DNA from: Sphaerimonospora sp050942215
GTDB lineage: Bacteria > Actinomycetota > Actinomycetes > Streptosporangiales > Streptosporangiaceae
Assembly (NCBI RefSeq): GCF_050942215.1
Contig: NZ_CP192056.1
Span: forward strand, 6,138,001-6,202,000
Length of the DNA stretch: 64,000 bases
Reading direction: 5' to 3'
Under the pieces are notes generated by a model that saw only the letters and a program-made list of their open reading frames with translations, was not told the origin of the DNA and did not search any database. The first letter of the stretch is position 1, and each line of letters starts with the position of its first letter. Position numbers and translations under genes: made by a program. Positions 7,936 to 16,973 of this stretch are shown here, one piece after another.

Positions 7936-8598
7936 GCGTGTTTAAAAAGTTGACGGCGGCTTGGTGCTGAGGCTGGTCCGGCGTGTCTTGATCGCCACTC
8001 CACCACCTGCCGGGCGCATCAGCACGCGGCCGGTGCGCGGAAAAGGGGGCTCTGCAAGCGGAGCCGCCGGGCGGGGTGGAAAGCGAGCCGGCCGATCATG
8101 GTCTGGGACGTTCGCGGGGCGGGCTGACCACCAAGCTGCACCTGGCGTGCGAGCAGGGGCAAAAGCCGCTGGCGATCGTGCTCACCGCTGGGCAGCGGGG
8201 TGACAGTCCACAGTTCACCACCGTCCTGGAAGCCATCCGGGTGCCGCGCCAGGGCGTGGGCCGCCCGCGGACGCGACCGGATCGGGTGCTGGCCGACAAG
8301 GCCTACAGCTCGCAGGCCAACCGCACCTACCTGTATCGGCGGGGGATCAAGGCAACCATCCCGATCAAGGATGACCAGGCCGCCAATCGGCGAAAGAAGG
8401 GTTCGAAGGGCGGGCGGCCACCGGCGTTCGACCCGCAGATCTACACCCAGCGGCACGCGGTCGAGTGCGGCATCAACCGGCTTAAACGCCACCGCGCGGT
8501 GGCCACCCGCTTCGACAAGCTCGCCGTACGCTACCAGGCCGCCGTCCAAATCGCCGCCATTAACGAGTGGCTCTGCCCGGACTTATGAAACACGACCT
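7936..8598 (+). pseudogene. IS5-family (IS427-like) element relic, N-terminus deleted
   Basis: From about 8015 the sequence encodes the C-terminal DDE part of an IS5-type transposase (H-Q-H-A-A-G-A-R, then G-R-S-R-G-G-L-T-T-K, D-K-A-Y-S-S and E-C-G-I-N-R-L-K-R-H-R). One base is missing in the A/G run near 8042, so the first part lies in another frame, and roughly the first hundred codons are absent. Short related ends (gtgttt near 7939 and its complement near 8588-8593) mark the IS termini. Elements of this group can use frameshifting at A-runs, but the missing N-terminus makes this copy dead. Confidence 0.8.
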
Positions 8599-8623
8599 AG
8601 CTCGGAGCCGAGGAAACCCCTGA

Positions 8624-8896
8624 TCAGGAGACCTCCACGCGCCTCGGCTCACTCACCTCCTGCGACATCGTGTCGCAATCGAACTCGCCATCCTTGACTC
8701 CCCCGATGAAGGCGTGCCACTCGGCGGGAGTGAAGAGCAGTTTGGGGCCGTGGGGGTCCTTGCTGTCACGAACGGCGACTACGCCGGCAAGGTTCGCTGC
8801 AACTTCAACGCAGTTGCCCCCGCCGCCACCACTGAGAGAACTCTTCTTCCAGGTGGCCTTGGAGAGGTCGACGCCGGTTAGATCATTGACTTCCAT
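8624..8896 (-). CDS. DUF397 domain protein
   Basis: A 90-residue protein with the DUF397 pattern: W-K-K-S-S-L-S followed by a Gly-rich turn, C-V-E-V-A, V-A-V-R-D-S-K-D-P and a closing W-H-A-F. These small proteins are nearly always encoded right after an XRE/DUF5753 regulator in actinomycetes and are thought to act with it. Its ATG overlaps the end of the XRE gene by 19 bases, indicating translational coupling. The C-terminal extension beyond the domain is unusual but short. Confidence 0.9.
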   Translation of the reverse strand: MEVNDLTGVDLSKATWKKSSLSGGGGGNCVEVAANLAGVVAVRDSKDPHGPKLLFTPAEWHAFIGGVKDGEFDCDTMSQEVSEPRRVEVS

Positions 8897-9705
8897 CGAA
8901 TCCCCACTTCCTTAATGATGTCCAGCGATTGGCTGGGCCGGTAGGCTTCAGCGCGAATCCTGTCATATCTGCCCCAGACCAGAGACACCACATGATGCTC
9001 TGCTGACACCTCGCCGGTCGCGGACGACTCTATGGAGACGGACGTAGGGGCGTCCGGCAACTCCGCGATGATGAAGCTCGACAGCAGGCCGGACGTGCAA
9101 GACGTATCTCGCGGAACGAGCTGAATCTTGATGTTCTGTCTGCCTGCAAGCGCTACGAGACGGTTGAGCTGCTCGTACATGACCTCAGGGCTGCCTATGA
9201 GACGGTGCAGCACCGTCTCATCTAGCAGCACCCATAGGGCGGGTGGGGGGTCTCGATCGAGGATGATCTGGCGGGCCATTCGGGCAGCGACCTGTTCCTC
9301 GATCTCATCCTCAGAGGTGGCGAGGTCACCGCGGAAGACGGCTCGCGCGTAGTCCTCCGTCTGAAGGAGTCCGGGGATCAGCAGTGGGTCCCAGCTCCTT
9401 AGCACCCGCGCCCGGGGCTCAATCTCATCCGACCATCCGAGGAACCAGTGGGGCCCCGACGGCGAGGTGATGTTCCGGCAGAGCCGTGCGAAGAGATCGC
9501 CAGTCCCGAACACATCGTCGCATCGGGCGGCCAGGTCTGGCTTGGGCGTCCGGTTGCCGATCTCAATGTGCCCCACGAGCGACCCCGAGACTCCCAGGCG
9601 TGCGCCCAGCCGCTCTTGGGATAGACCGGCCTGCTTACGGGCCCGCGCCAGCTCACGCCCGAAGCGCTGAACGGGCGTCAGACGGGGATCGAGATCGTTC
9701 GCCAT
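8878..9705 (-). CDS. XRE-family regulator with DUF5753 domain
   Basis: About 275 residues: an N-terminal helix-turn-helix (F-G-R-E-L-A-R-A-R-K-Q-A-G-L-S-Q-E-R-L) followed by a DUF5753 domain with the P-G-L-L-Q-T-E-D-Y-A-R-A motif. Proteins of this type control developmental or antibiotic-related genes in streptomycetes and relatives, usually with a DUF397 partner as here. The start at 9705 is preceded by a strong GGAGGGGGAGGG site; a longer frame to 9741 lacks one. The gene faces away from the SpoIIAB-like unit at 9950, so the 245 bases between them should hold divergent promoters. Confidence 0.92.
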   Translation of the reverse strand: MANDLDPRLTPVQRFGRELARARKQAGLSQERLGARLGVSGSLVGHIEIGNRTPKPDLAARCDDVFGTGDLFARLCRNITSPSGPHWFLGWSDEIEPRARVLRSWDPLLIPGLLQTEDYARAVFRGDLATSEDEIEEQVAARMARQIILDRDPPPALWVLLDETVLHRLIGSPEVMYEQLNRLVALAGRQNIKIQLVPRDTSCTSGLLSSFIIAELPDAPTSVSIESSATGEVSAEHHVVSLVWGRYDRIRAEAYRPSQSLDIIKEVGIRWKSMI

Positions 9706-9949
9706 ACCCTCCCCCTCCTCGGCTTCATGATGCGATGACACTTTCCGACAGACCGCTACACCAGGCGAAAGTTTCTGTCGTCTGATTGTCGACGGTTTTC
9801 GGCTACACGTCCACCGGAACTAGGGGCAATCTAATCCCAGATGTTTACTCCGCGACTGAGCAATGACAACAACCGGACAAAAACCCCGGCCGCTTGTCCG
9901 TGCATCAGCCGTGATCAGAGCGTCGACGTAACTATCGGGAGGTGATCAC

Positions 9950-10244
9950 TTGGCTTCGGGAAGTGCATCGCACACTCAGGAGCAGTTCATCCGCCTGGCG
10001 CGACTTGCCTGGGATCTGCGAAGCCTGCAGGTTGCCACTGCCGTTGTTCTTCCCCCAGGAGATCTCCCCGTCCTGGACATCCTACAGACGCCCGACAGAC
10101 CTCTTCAGGCCACGATGATTCACAGGGCACATAGCCGGGTTTTCGCCTGGAGACCGTCCTGGTCGCGTTGCTGGAGACCCGACAGATCTGCCGGGACACG
10201 TCGAGAAAGCGGCCATAAATGCCAAATCGGCGGTGAGTGTATGA
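9950..10244 (+). pseudogene. Small conserved actinobacterial protein, one frameshift
   Basis: A TTG start with GGGAGGTG just upstream opens a frame encoding E-Q-F-I-R-L-A-R-L-A-W-D-L-R and V-V-L-P-P-G-D-L-P-V-L, a pattern I associate with small Streptosporangiales proteins next to SpoIIAB-like ATPases. Near 10171 the frame goes out of register. One frame over, coding resumes with A-G-D-P-T-D-L-P-G-H-V-E-K-A-A and ends in a TGA at 10242-10244 that overlaps the ATG of the next gene as ATGA. That coupled overlap shows where the ancestral gene ended and that about one inserted base breaks it. Confidence 0.55.
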
Positions 10245-10747
10245 AAGTACAGGAAACGGCCAAGCTGCGAGCAGGCCGCTGGCCTCAATGTGCGGCCGAT
10301 CGGGACCTAAGCGGCCTCGGGCAGGCCACCTTCGATGGACAGGCCGTATCGGTTAGCGCCGCAAGGGCATGGGCTAACGACCTGCTGGCCAGGCATGTCG
10401 GCGACGAGGTGCGGGAGTCAGCCGTGCTGCTGCTCAGCGAACTGGTCACCAACGCTGTCGTGCATTCGAACTCCGGCCGTAGGCCGGGCGGGCAGGTCAC
10501 AGTCTTCCTGGCAGCCGGAGATGGTGCGGCGTATTGCGAGGTCATCGACGACGGCTCCGCGACCAGCGTCCCCACTGTTCAAGATCTGTCGGAGGAGGAT
10601 GCTGGAGGCCGGGGCCTATGGATGGTGAACGCGATCGCGGACGCTTGGGGTTTCCACCACGACGACGAGGTTGGGAACGCGGTCTGGTTCCGGATGGGTG
10701 ACGGCCCGGCTGCCGTCTCATGCTTAAACGCCTGCACCGGCTCATAA
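10241..10747 (+). CDS. SpoIIAB/RsbW-like ATP-binding protein
   Basis: A 168-residue HATPase_c protein. The N-box reads E-L-V-T-N-A-V-V-H-S, the G1 box is D-D-G-S-A and the G2 box is G-G-R-G-L-W-M-V, as in serine kinases of the anti-sigma type. Actinomycetes carry many such stand-alone kinases; partners are usually unknown. The ATG overlaps the TGA of the preceding broken small ORF, so translation was probably coupled to it; how the break affects expression is unclear. A longer frame upstream belongs to that small ORF rather than to this protein. Confidence 0.85.
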   Translation: MKVQETAKLRAGRWPQCAADRDLSGLGQATFDGQAVSVSAARAWANDLLARHVGDEVRESAVLLLSELVTNAVVHSNSGRRPGGQVTVFLAAGDGAAYCEVIDDGSATSVPTVQDLSEEDAGGRGLWMVNAIADAWGFHHDDEVGNAVWFRMGDGPAAVSCLNACTGS

Positions 10748-10933
10748 AAGACCGACGGTCACGGATGGGACCATCCACTGAACGTTCCCCTTGATCGCTA
10801 CCGGCGGCAAGCTGCCACCGATCCGGCAGATGCCTTGTGAGATGACTCGGTGAAGCTCCGTACCGTCCTGTGCGCCTCCAGCTACAGCGGTACGGTCGCG
10901 GTCTCTGCCTTCCCCCATAGCAGAGCCGCCATA

Positions 10934-11017
10934 GGGCCTGCCGCACGCAGTCTGACGCACGGCAGGCCCCGGCGCGACGGTACGGTTAAGCCCCCGTATT
11001 ACCCGTACCGTCGCGCC
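10934..11017. terminator. Two adjacent stem-loops between convergent genes
   Basis: One hairpin pairs 10934-10943 with 10960-10969 (10 bp); the next pairs 10971-10985 with 11003-11017 (15 bp perfect, 17-base loop). They lie in the 510-base gap between the ATPase gene ending at 10747 and the epimerase gene ending on the other strand at 11259, the position expected for a bidirectional terminator. Nothing else is evident in this gap. Confidence 0.65.
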
Positions 11018-11258
11018 CCTTTCGGTTCCCGGCCAGACCTCGCCTCCCTCTCTGTCAGACTCTTGTGAGATACGGAACGAACATGTCCTTTTCATTCGAA
11101 GCAGGGTGAGACGGGACGATCGCACCGGACTGAACCCCGACGAGGCCCTTGCCCTGCTGGTCGCCGGATCGCGGCGCGGCGCCCAGGCATTCGGCCTCGG
11201 CTCGGCAGCGACGCGAAGCCGCGCGGCGGGACACGGCCGAAAGCCGGTGAACGTGTGG

Positions 11259-12293
11259 TCAGCCTCGTCTCGCGAGGAACTCGTCTTCGGCCTGATAGTC
11301 GAAGAACCGGCTGAAATATGGGTCGCTCGCCGAGGGAAGGACCCCCGCGGGGTCGCCAGTCGATGCGGCGTGGACGAGCCAGTCGATCTGGGCCGCGACG
11401 GTCGCGGCGTAATCCCCGGCCGGACGGTACCCGAGCCGCCTGGCGGCCGAGGTGTCGAGGATCACGGGATGTGCCGAGTCCCAGGGGGTACGACCGAGAT
11501 CCGGGTCCGCTGTGTCGTCGAGCAGGAGTTCCTCCCACTCATGTTCGAGGTGTCGCGCGATCATGCGGCAGATGTCGAGGGCGTTCGGAGCGTCGGGGTC
11601 GGCGACGTTGAGGACGCGTGCGCCGGGCGCATGGGCGACCGTCTCGATGAGTGCGGCGATGTTGGCGGCGGCGGTCGGGTGCATGATTCCGGTGCCACGG
11701 CGGGCGAGCAGCACGGTGGGTCGCCGGTCCAGCACCCGCTTGACGAAGACCCATTCGCGGGCGGGAGCCGCACCCACGCCGTGGACGAAGGAGGGCCGCA
11801 GGATGCTGATGGGCAGGCCGCTGTCGAGGGCGACGTGTTCGGCTGCCACCTTGTTGGCCCCGTAGCCCTCCCGGGAGCGGTAGTCCATGTCTCCGGGGGC
11901 CATGATGGCCTGGCTCTCCCGAATCGGGCCGTCGAAGCGAGGTTCGACGTCGGAGTTGGCGTGGTTGCCCGCAGCATCGACATAGACGGCCTTGCTGGAG
12001 ACCAGCACCGTCGATCGGGCGTCCTCGGCCAGGGGAAGCAGCAGTCGCGCGTCCGCGGCGGTGTAGCAGACACAGTCGACGAGCAGGTCCACGCCGTCGC
12101 CGACAGCCACCCGAAGCCGATCCGCGTCGGCGCGGTCCGCCTGGATGAACCGCCCTCCGGCGTCGGTGACCTCGGACGGCATGTTGGCCGGGTTCCGGCC
12201 GGTGACGTCGACCCGCCATCCGGCGGCCAGAAGACGCAGTACGGTAGCCCGGCCGATCAGGCCGGTTCCGCCGAGAATGAGTGCGTGCGGCAT
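11259..12293 (-). CDS. NAD-dependent epimerase/dehydratase-like protein
   Basis: A 344-residue protein starting with the Rossmann signature L-I-L-G-G-T-G-L-I-G and carrying S-S-K-A-V-Y and Y-G-A-N-K (Y-x3-K catalytic pair) as in extended short-chain dehydrogenases. L-R-P-S-F-V-H-G and the D-P-D-A-P region fit substrate-binding loops of the family. The substrate cannot be told; the gene stands alone, with convergent and relic neighbours. A long plus-strand open frame opposite it is a GC-rich shadow. Confidence 0.88.
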   Translation of the reverse strand: MPHALILGGTGLIGRATVLRLLAAGWRVDVTGRNPANMPSEVTDAGGRFIQADRADADRLRVAVGDGVDLLVDCVCYTAADARLLLPLAEDARSTVLVSSKAVYVDAAGNHANSDVEPRFDGPIRESQAIMAPGDMDYRSREGYGANKVAAEHVALDSGLPISILRPSFVHGVGAAPAREWVFVKRVLDRRPTVLLARRGTGIMHPTAAANIAALIETVAHAPGARVLNVADPDAPNALDICRMIARHLEHEWEELLLDDTADPDLGRTPWDSAHPVILDTSAARRLGYRPAGDYAATVAAQIDWLVHAASTGDPAGVLPSASDPYFSRFFDYQAEDEFLARRG

Positions 12294-12478
12294 CCCATGA
12301 TCCTAGGAAGTGCCGAAAGAGCGCTGTCCTGACTTTTAACCACTGGTTGGCCGGCGCCGAGCACCCTGTCTTGCGACAGGGGTTTCCTACGTCCTGAACC
12401 GACGCACCACGCGCTCCGCTCCACCCCTCTATGAACGGCGTCTTACCAGCGACTCGCATCGGTCAGATGGTGTTGGCC

Positions 12479-12641
12479 TCAGGGCGTGTCGCGGGACTCG
12501 GTGGTCGCGGCCCGGATTCTGGCCACCTGCGCCTCCAGCGCCTCGACATCGAACGGCACGACTGAGGCCTAGAACTCCCTGCCCAACGCGCGCAGCATGT
12601 CCATACCGTCCCGGCTCGCGGCGAACTCTTCGTCGATCAGT
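12479..12641 (-). pseudogene. Degenerate ORF fragment with internal stop
   Basis: The minus strand reads as S-L-I-D-E-E-F-A-A-S-R-D-G-M-D-M-L-R-A-L-G-R-E-F, then a TAG, then a further helical stretch V-E-A-L-E-A-Q-V-A-R-I-R-A-A ending in TGA at 12481-12479. Composition looks protein-coding and the stop looks like decay. Family not recognised. Confidence 0.4.
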
Positions 12642-12762
12642 GACGATAACCCTCGCCGACCAGGCCGTCAGGACGGAGCAGGATGGTCAGGCGACCGACA
12701 AGCGGGTAAGCCGACCGACGCGCCGGACGTTCACCGCGGCCTACAAGGCACGGATATCCCCT
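12640..12762 (+). pseudogene. IS3-family OrfA N-terminal remnant
   Basis: A short frame contains R-P-T-R-R-T-F-T-A-A-Y-K-A-R-I, the characteristic beginning of IS3-type OrfA proteins in actinomycetes. It ends within a few bases of the LysM-BTAD gene's stop, and the rest of the element is missing. Confidence 0.6.
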
Positions 12763-12767
12763 GAAGA

Positions 12768-15458
12768 TCAACGGCGGACCTGGAGCTGCCTGAGGGCCGC
12801 CTGGGTCTCAGAGGTTGGCTCCAGATCCAGGCTCGCAAGGTGTGCGTTGAGCTGCTGAGCACGCAAGCGTGCCTCGTCCCGTCGGCCGAGTCTAGTGAGC
12901 AGGCGGATGACGGTCGCTGCAGCGGCTTCATTGATGGGGTCGAGCTCCAGTGCCTGTTCCATGACTTTTAGGGCTCGCTTGGGTCTGCCGGACTTCTCGT
13001 GGATGCCGCCGAGTTGGAGAAGTGCCCGTACGGAGGCGAGGGTGAGGGGATCTCTGTGGTCGAGGTCGATCCAAAGGTATGGCGCTCCGTCGGCGAGGTG
13101 TCCTCGGCATACCTCGGCGGCCCTGTCAAGCGCGGCGGCCTTGGTCTCCGGGTCGGTAGCTTTTCGGGCGTCGGCGAGAGCAGCGTGGAACTCCCACAGG
13201 TCGATCCAGACGTGCTCACGGTCGATCCGGTACGTTCCGTTTTCCGCCCAGATGAAGCTCGTCAACTTGCGGTTCGATCCGGTCGCGGTCCATAGCCGCT
13301 TGCGCAGGTCGCTGAGCGCGGCGTGGAAGCGGTATCCGGCCTGGGGTTGTTCGACGTCGGGCCAGAGTGTGGCGCAGATCTCTTCCTTCGCCTGGCCCCG
13401 GGGGTGGACCGCGAGGAGTATGAGCATCTCCAGTCCCTTGGCGGTTGGGATGTCGATGGGTTCGCCGGCGACCTCGACGCGTACCTCGCCGAGCAGGAGC
13501 AGGCGAACAGGGGCGGCGTTCGAAGCATTCTGAACTTCAGGTGCCTCTATCTCGGAGTCGGCCTCCTCTCTTGGCACCTCGGCAGGCTTCTCATAACCGT
13601 GCTGGATGGCGACTCGGCGGAGGAAGACAGCCGCCTCCTGCCGTGGGAGATGGAACAGTTCCACGCCGTCCAACTTGCCTTCGGCGGATGCCCAAAAGTC
13701 CGCTCCGACCTCGCACCAGGGCCCTGCGAGTCGGTCGCCGAGCAGTACCGCGCCGATCCCGAAACGCGGAGTGTCCTCCAGGAACGACTCAAGGTATGAC
13801 GGGTCTCCTTCGGTCAGTCGGCCGACCATTACCAGGGCCGGGATCAGCTCGTCCGGCCTGCTTTCTCGTAGTTCGGTCAGATCGTTAGCTTCGGCGTCCT
13901 GTAGGAGCTCGGCGCGGTTGATGCGTTCGCTGGCGAGGTGCGTTACCGCGTCGTCGAAGGTGGGTGTGAGGGTCAGGCCCGGGAGGTGCGGGGCCAGCGT
14001 CTCCAGGTCATCCCCGAAGAGCTTGATCGCGTCCTCCCGCGGTACGACGAGCTCAACCCGTTGCGCTTCGGCCTGGGCAATGAGCGCGACGAATATCGCC
14101 CTGGCGACGTCCTCGGCACCGGCGCCGGTCAGGCGGAGGTTCAGGCCGGGCAGGTCCATGGTTGCGGTCTCGCCTGCGCGTACACCGATGTCCAATGTGG
14201 CAGGGGGCTCGGTGGTGAAGGAGTCTTTGACCAGGTCGTAGTCGTCTGGGATCGGGTCGTTGGCTTTCCGGTGCTCGTCTTCCACCGCCTGTACGGCTGG
14301 CTCCGGCTTCGGCACGGGTACGACCTGCACGGCCTCCGTCGCCTCTGGCACCCGTCGCCGGACACGCTGCCGTACTCGAGCGGCGGCCAAGGCGATGGCG
14401 ATGCCCGCGGCGAACGACAGCCCCACCATGCCGCCGCCGGGCAGGGCGATGCTCACGCCGGGAACGGCGGGCGCGGGCAGGCCCGCCGGAGTCTGTGTGA
14501 CGCGTGGTGTCGCACTCCCCTGAGTTTCAGCATCGGGAACGGACTTCAGAACTTTGACGGGCTCGCCGGTAGGCGGAGGTTCTGGTGGTGAGGATGGCGC
14601 TCGGCCTGGTAGTCGGAGGTGCCATCCGGTTTCGATCTGGCCGGGGTCAGTGAGCCGCCCTCCGTCCGGTTGGGGCCGTCCTTTGTTGAGCTTGAAGATC
14701 TCTCCGTAACGTTTGCCGTCCCCCAGGTGTCGCTCGGCGACGTTCCACAGGCTGTCGCCTTGTCGTACGACGTGGACCGGTTCTTCGTCGGCATGGGGCG
14801 AGGCCGGTCTCGCCGTGCGCTTGGGTTCCAATTCGGTGGCGTTGGCCGGCATACGGATCAGCCAGCCGGGCCGGATCCAGCCCTCGGAGGTGAAGGTGGT
14901 CCCGTCCGCCATCATCCGGCCTTCGTTGAGCTTCACGATCTCCCAGTAGCGCATGGGATCACCCAGGTGCCTCTTGGCGATCTCCCAGAGGGTGTCGTGC
15001 GGCTTGACCCGGTACGTCTTGTGCTGCTGACTGGCTTCCGTATTCGTCGTGGCGTCCTGCTGCGCGGTCTTCGGAGCGTCCGCGGAGGCGGTGGCGACGG
15101 TGGATGTGGTGGCGAAGGCCTGTGGTGTCGGGGCGACCGCTGAGATCGCGATCGTGGTGATCAGATGCGCAGCGAGCCGCTGGAACGGCGTCCGGATCGC
15201 GGCGCGCTCGTGGACGTTCCGAAGTCGTCGCACCAGTTCGACGAGCACCGACCAGGTGAACATCAGCCAGCACAGCCATGCCGTGGCCAGCAGGGCGTTC
15301 ACGACGAAGACCGGATCTCCCGGGGAGGCCAATTCGGCCTGGGTGGGGATATGCGGAGGCTGGAGGAATCCGAGGAGAACCACGGGTGGCCCGGCAATCA
15401 GCGCTACCAGCACCAGCGCCGAGGTCAGAGCGGCGGCGATCGGGCGACGGCTGTGCAA
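12768..15458 (-). CDS. LysM and BTAD domain membrane protein of the Tad locus
   Basis: An 896-residue protein. Two membrane helices (about 8-30 and 50-70) are followed by two LysM peptidoglycan-binding repeats (about 147-205 and 228-282, each with H-D-T-L-W or G-D-S-L-W), another helix near 345-365, a long charged region, and near 650-750 a winged-helix BTAD domain (L-L-G-E-V-R-V-E-V-A-G) with TPR-like helices to the end. Such proteins commonly close Tad pilus operons in actinomycetes and may link pilus assembly at the wall to regulation. The TTG start at 15458 is supported by GGGAGAG just upstream and follows the TadG-like stop by one base. Confidence 0.88.
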   Translation of the reverse strand: MHSRRPIAAALTSALVLVALIAGPPVVLLGFLQPPHIPTQAELASPGDPVFVVNALLATAWLCWLMFTWSVLVELVRRLRNVHERAAIRTPFQRLAAHLITTIAISAVAPTPQAFATTSTVATASADAPKTAQQDATTNTEASQQHKTYRVKPHDTLWEIAKRHLGDPMRYWEIVKLNEGRMMADGTTFTSEGWIRPGWLIRMPANATELEPKRTARPASPHADEEPVHVVRQGDSLWNVAERHLGDGKRYGEIFKLNKGRPQPDGGRLTDPGQIETGWHLRLPGRAPSSPPEPPPTGEPVKVLKSVPDAETQGSATPRVTQTPAGLPAPAVPGVSIALPGGGMVGLSFAAGIAIALAAARVRQRVRRRVPEATEAVQVVPVPKPEPAVQAVEDEHRKANDPIPDDYDLVKDSFTTEPPATLDIGVRAGETATMDLPGLNLRLTGAGAEDVARAIFVALIAQAEAQRVELVVPREDAIKLFGDDLETLAPHLPGLTLTPTFDDAVTHLASERINRAELLQDAEANDLTELRESRPDELIPALVMVGRLTEGDPSYLESFLEDTPRFGIGAVLLGDRLAGPWCEVGADFWASAEGKLDGVELFHLPRQEAAVFLRRVAIQHGYEKPAEVPREEADSEIEAPEVQNASNAAPVRLLLLGEVRVEVAGEPIDIPTAKGLEMLILLAVHPRGQAKEEICATLWPDVEQPQAGYRFHAALSDLRKRLWTATGSNRKLTSFIWAENGTYRIDREHVWIDLWEFHAALADARKATDPETKAAALDRAAEVCRGHLADGAPYLWIDLDHRDPLTLASVRALLQLGGIHEKSGRPKRALKVMEQALELDPINEAAAATVIRLLTRLGRRDEARLRAQQLNAHLASLDLEPTSETQAALRQLQVRR

Positions 15459-15459
15459 T

Positions 15460-15876
15460 TTACTCTCCCTGCTCGATTCCCTGGAGCATCCGGGCCGAGG
15501 CGCTCGCGGTGGCCGTGACGTCGCCCACCCCGATCAGTGACAGCAGCACGGTGGGCCGGGACACCTTCACCGTGACCCGCAGCGTCCGTGCGCCCGTCAT
15601 CGCGACGCTGCCGCGGTTGCCCGACGAGGCAAGGTAAGCGCGGGCCGCGGCGAGCGCCTGTGACCTGTCGAGTTCGAGCCGGCCGCCCTGGGCGTATACA
15701 CGGTCGATGTCGACGACGTCGGCCCCCGCTCGTGCGGCCTCCTCTGCGACCGCGTACGCCTCCCGGTAGGCGCGGATCTTCTGCCCGCCGTCCACGACCA
15801 GCCCAAGGCAGACCAGGGCGGCCAGCATGAGCACCACGACGAACGCCGATATCGATCCCCTGTCGCGGTCGGGCAT
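15460..15876 (-). CDS. TadG-like pilus assembly protein
   Basis: About 138 residues with one N-terminal hydrophobic helix after D-R-G-S-I-S-A-F, the pattern of TadE/TadG pseudopilin-like proteins, and an extracytoplasmic remainder containing A-Y-A-V-A-E-E-A-A-R-A-G-A. The upstream gene's TGA overlaps its ATG (TGATG); a GTG one codon earlier is equally possible. It should be membrane-anchored and act in pilus assembly. Confidence 0.82.
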   Translation of the reverse strand: MPDRDRGSISAFVVVLMLAALVCLGLVVDGGQKIRAYREAYAVAEEAARAGADVVDIDRVYAQGGRLELDRSQALAAARAYLASSGNRGSVAMTGARTLRVTVKVSRPTVLLSLIGVGDVTATASASARMLQGIEQGE

Positions 15877-16373
15877 CACCGGTCTCCTCTGGCACGGTAC
15901 TGGTCGAGGCTGCTCGTGAAGTGGCTGGTTAGAGCTTTGGAGCCGGGGATTCCCGGCATGGCGAGGTCGCTGAGCCGTACGTCACAGGTCACCGTGGCGG
16001 ACACCGTGGCCGCTCTCCCCAGCGGAGCGGAGAACCCGCGGGTGTCCACCGAGACGGTCGGGGTGCACTGCAGCCCTTCGCGGGCGAGTGCCGTTCGGGC
16101 GCTCGACAGAGCCGCCTTACGAGCAGAGGAGGCGTCGCGGGAGATAGACGCCTGACGTGCGGCATCCCGTGCCGCTGCCTCCACCGAGCCGTGGGCGATC
16201 ACGATCCGGCCGGCCGCGATCATCGCCACGAGCACGAGGATGAGCGCGGGCGCGAGGATGGCCAGTTCCAGCGTCATTGATCCACGCCCTGCAGCGGCTC
16301 CGTCCAGCACATGCATACGTCCCCGCTGGGAGCGGTTAACGCGATCGCGTTGATCTCGTACGGGAGCGCTCAT
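15876..16373 (-). CDS. TadE-like minor pilin
   Basis: About 165 residues. G-S-M-T-L-E-L-A-I-L-A-P-A with the conserved Glu begins the hydrophobic helix, as in TadE proteins, followed by V-E-A-A-A-R-D-A-A-R-Q-A-S. The start at 16373 is chosen because its ATG overlaps the TGA of the preceding gene as ATGA, matching other junctions in this operon. The helix then begins about 35 residues in, a longer lead than usual, so an internal start at 16316 cannot be excluded. Confidence 0.8.
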   Translation of the reverse strand: MSAPVRDQRDRVNRSQRGRMHVLDGAAAGRGSMTLELAILAPALILVLVAMIAAGRIVIAHGSVEAAARDAARQASISRDASSARKAALSSARTALAREGLQCTPTVSVDTRGFSAPLGRAATVSATVTCDVRLSDLAMPGIPGSKALTSHFTSSLDQYRARGDR

Positions 16374-16747
16374 TGGCCGGGCGTCGACCATTGCTCGATC
16401 GGGGCGTGGGCGACCTGGGAGACCCTCAGCTTGAGCAGCGGCACCAACGCGAGTGCCTCACCCTTTACGGTCACCGACACCGTGTCGCCCCTGCGGTCGA
16501 CGCTCGCCTGCGGTGAGACCAGGAGCGACCCGCCGACCTTCCGGGCGAACCGCTCCGCGACCGCCGTGCCCGCCGAAATGTTGGAGCCGTACGCTCGGGC
16601 GACGCGCACGCCCTCCTGCGCGGCGGCGAGCGCGACACCACGGGCGTGGAACCACAACGCTGCGTTGACCATGAGCAGGATCAGGGTGAGCACGATCGGA
16701 TAGAGGATGGCGGCCTCCAAAGGTGCCGACCCGCGATCACTTGATTT
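16370..16747 (-). CDS. TadE-like minor pilin, 5' end uncertain
   Basis: The conserved part begins with S-D-R-G-S-A-P-L-E-A-A-I-L-Y-P, the TadE processing motif, then a hydrophobic helix and H-A-R-G-V-A-L-A-A-A-Q-E-G. No ATG, GTG or TTG lies in frame just ahead of this motif; a GTG overlapping the Flp stop as GTGA is in the wrong frame, and the first usable in-frame start, TTG at 16720, would remove the processing motif. Either an unusual start codon is used or a small indel has hit the 5' end. The rest of the gene looks intact. Confidence 0.7.
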   Translation of the reverse strand, partial: KSSDRGSAPLEAAILYPIVLTLILLMVNAALWFHARGVALAAAQEGVRVARAYGSNISAGTAVAERFARKVGGSLLVSPQASVDRRGDTVSVTVKGEALALVPLLKLRVSQVAHAPIEQWSTPGQ

Positions 16748-16949
16748 TCGCCAGGTATTCGTTGACGACCTGCGTGATCTTCGCGGCGACCGCGATGGCC
16801 AGCAGGAATATCGCCGCGGCGACGACGATGAACCCCAACGGCCCCTCGCCGGCGTCGTCTCCGCGTCGTGCGCGCAGCCACCGGACGAGCGGGACGTTGG
16901 TGGTGAGCCAGGCGCCGAGCGCCAGCAATCGGCCGTACGTGCGCAGCAT
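16737..16949 (-). CDS. Flp-type pilin-like small membrane protein
   Basis: A 70-residue protein: a short N-terminal hydrophobic stretch, a charged segment R-R-G-D-D-A-G-E-G-P-L-G-F and a hydrophobic helix (about residues 39-57) ending in V-N-E-Y-L-A-K-I-K. Size, position between TadC and TadE and the charged lead into a helix fit the Flp pilin of actinobacterial Tad loci. The canonical Flp processing site with Glu at +5 is not clear, so it may be a variant. Confidence 0.7.
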   Translation of the reverse strand: MLRTYGRLLALGAWLTTNVPLVRWLRARRGDDAGEGPLGFIVVAAAIFLLAIAVAAKITQVVNEYLAKIK

Positions 16950-16973
16950 GTGAAGAACCCCTTTCTCATGCGG

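Noticed and set aside
11106..12332. 408-codon open frame on the plus strand
   Set aside because: It lies opposite the epimerase gene, is rich in Gly, Arg and Val from GC-rich antisense reading, and has no recognisable domain.
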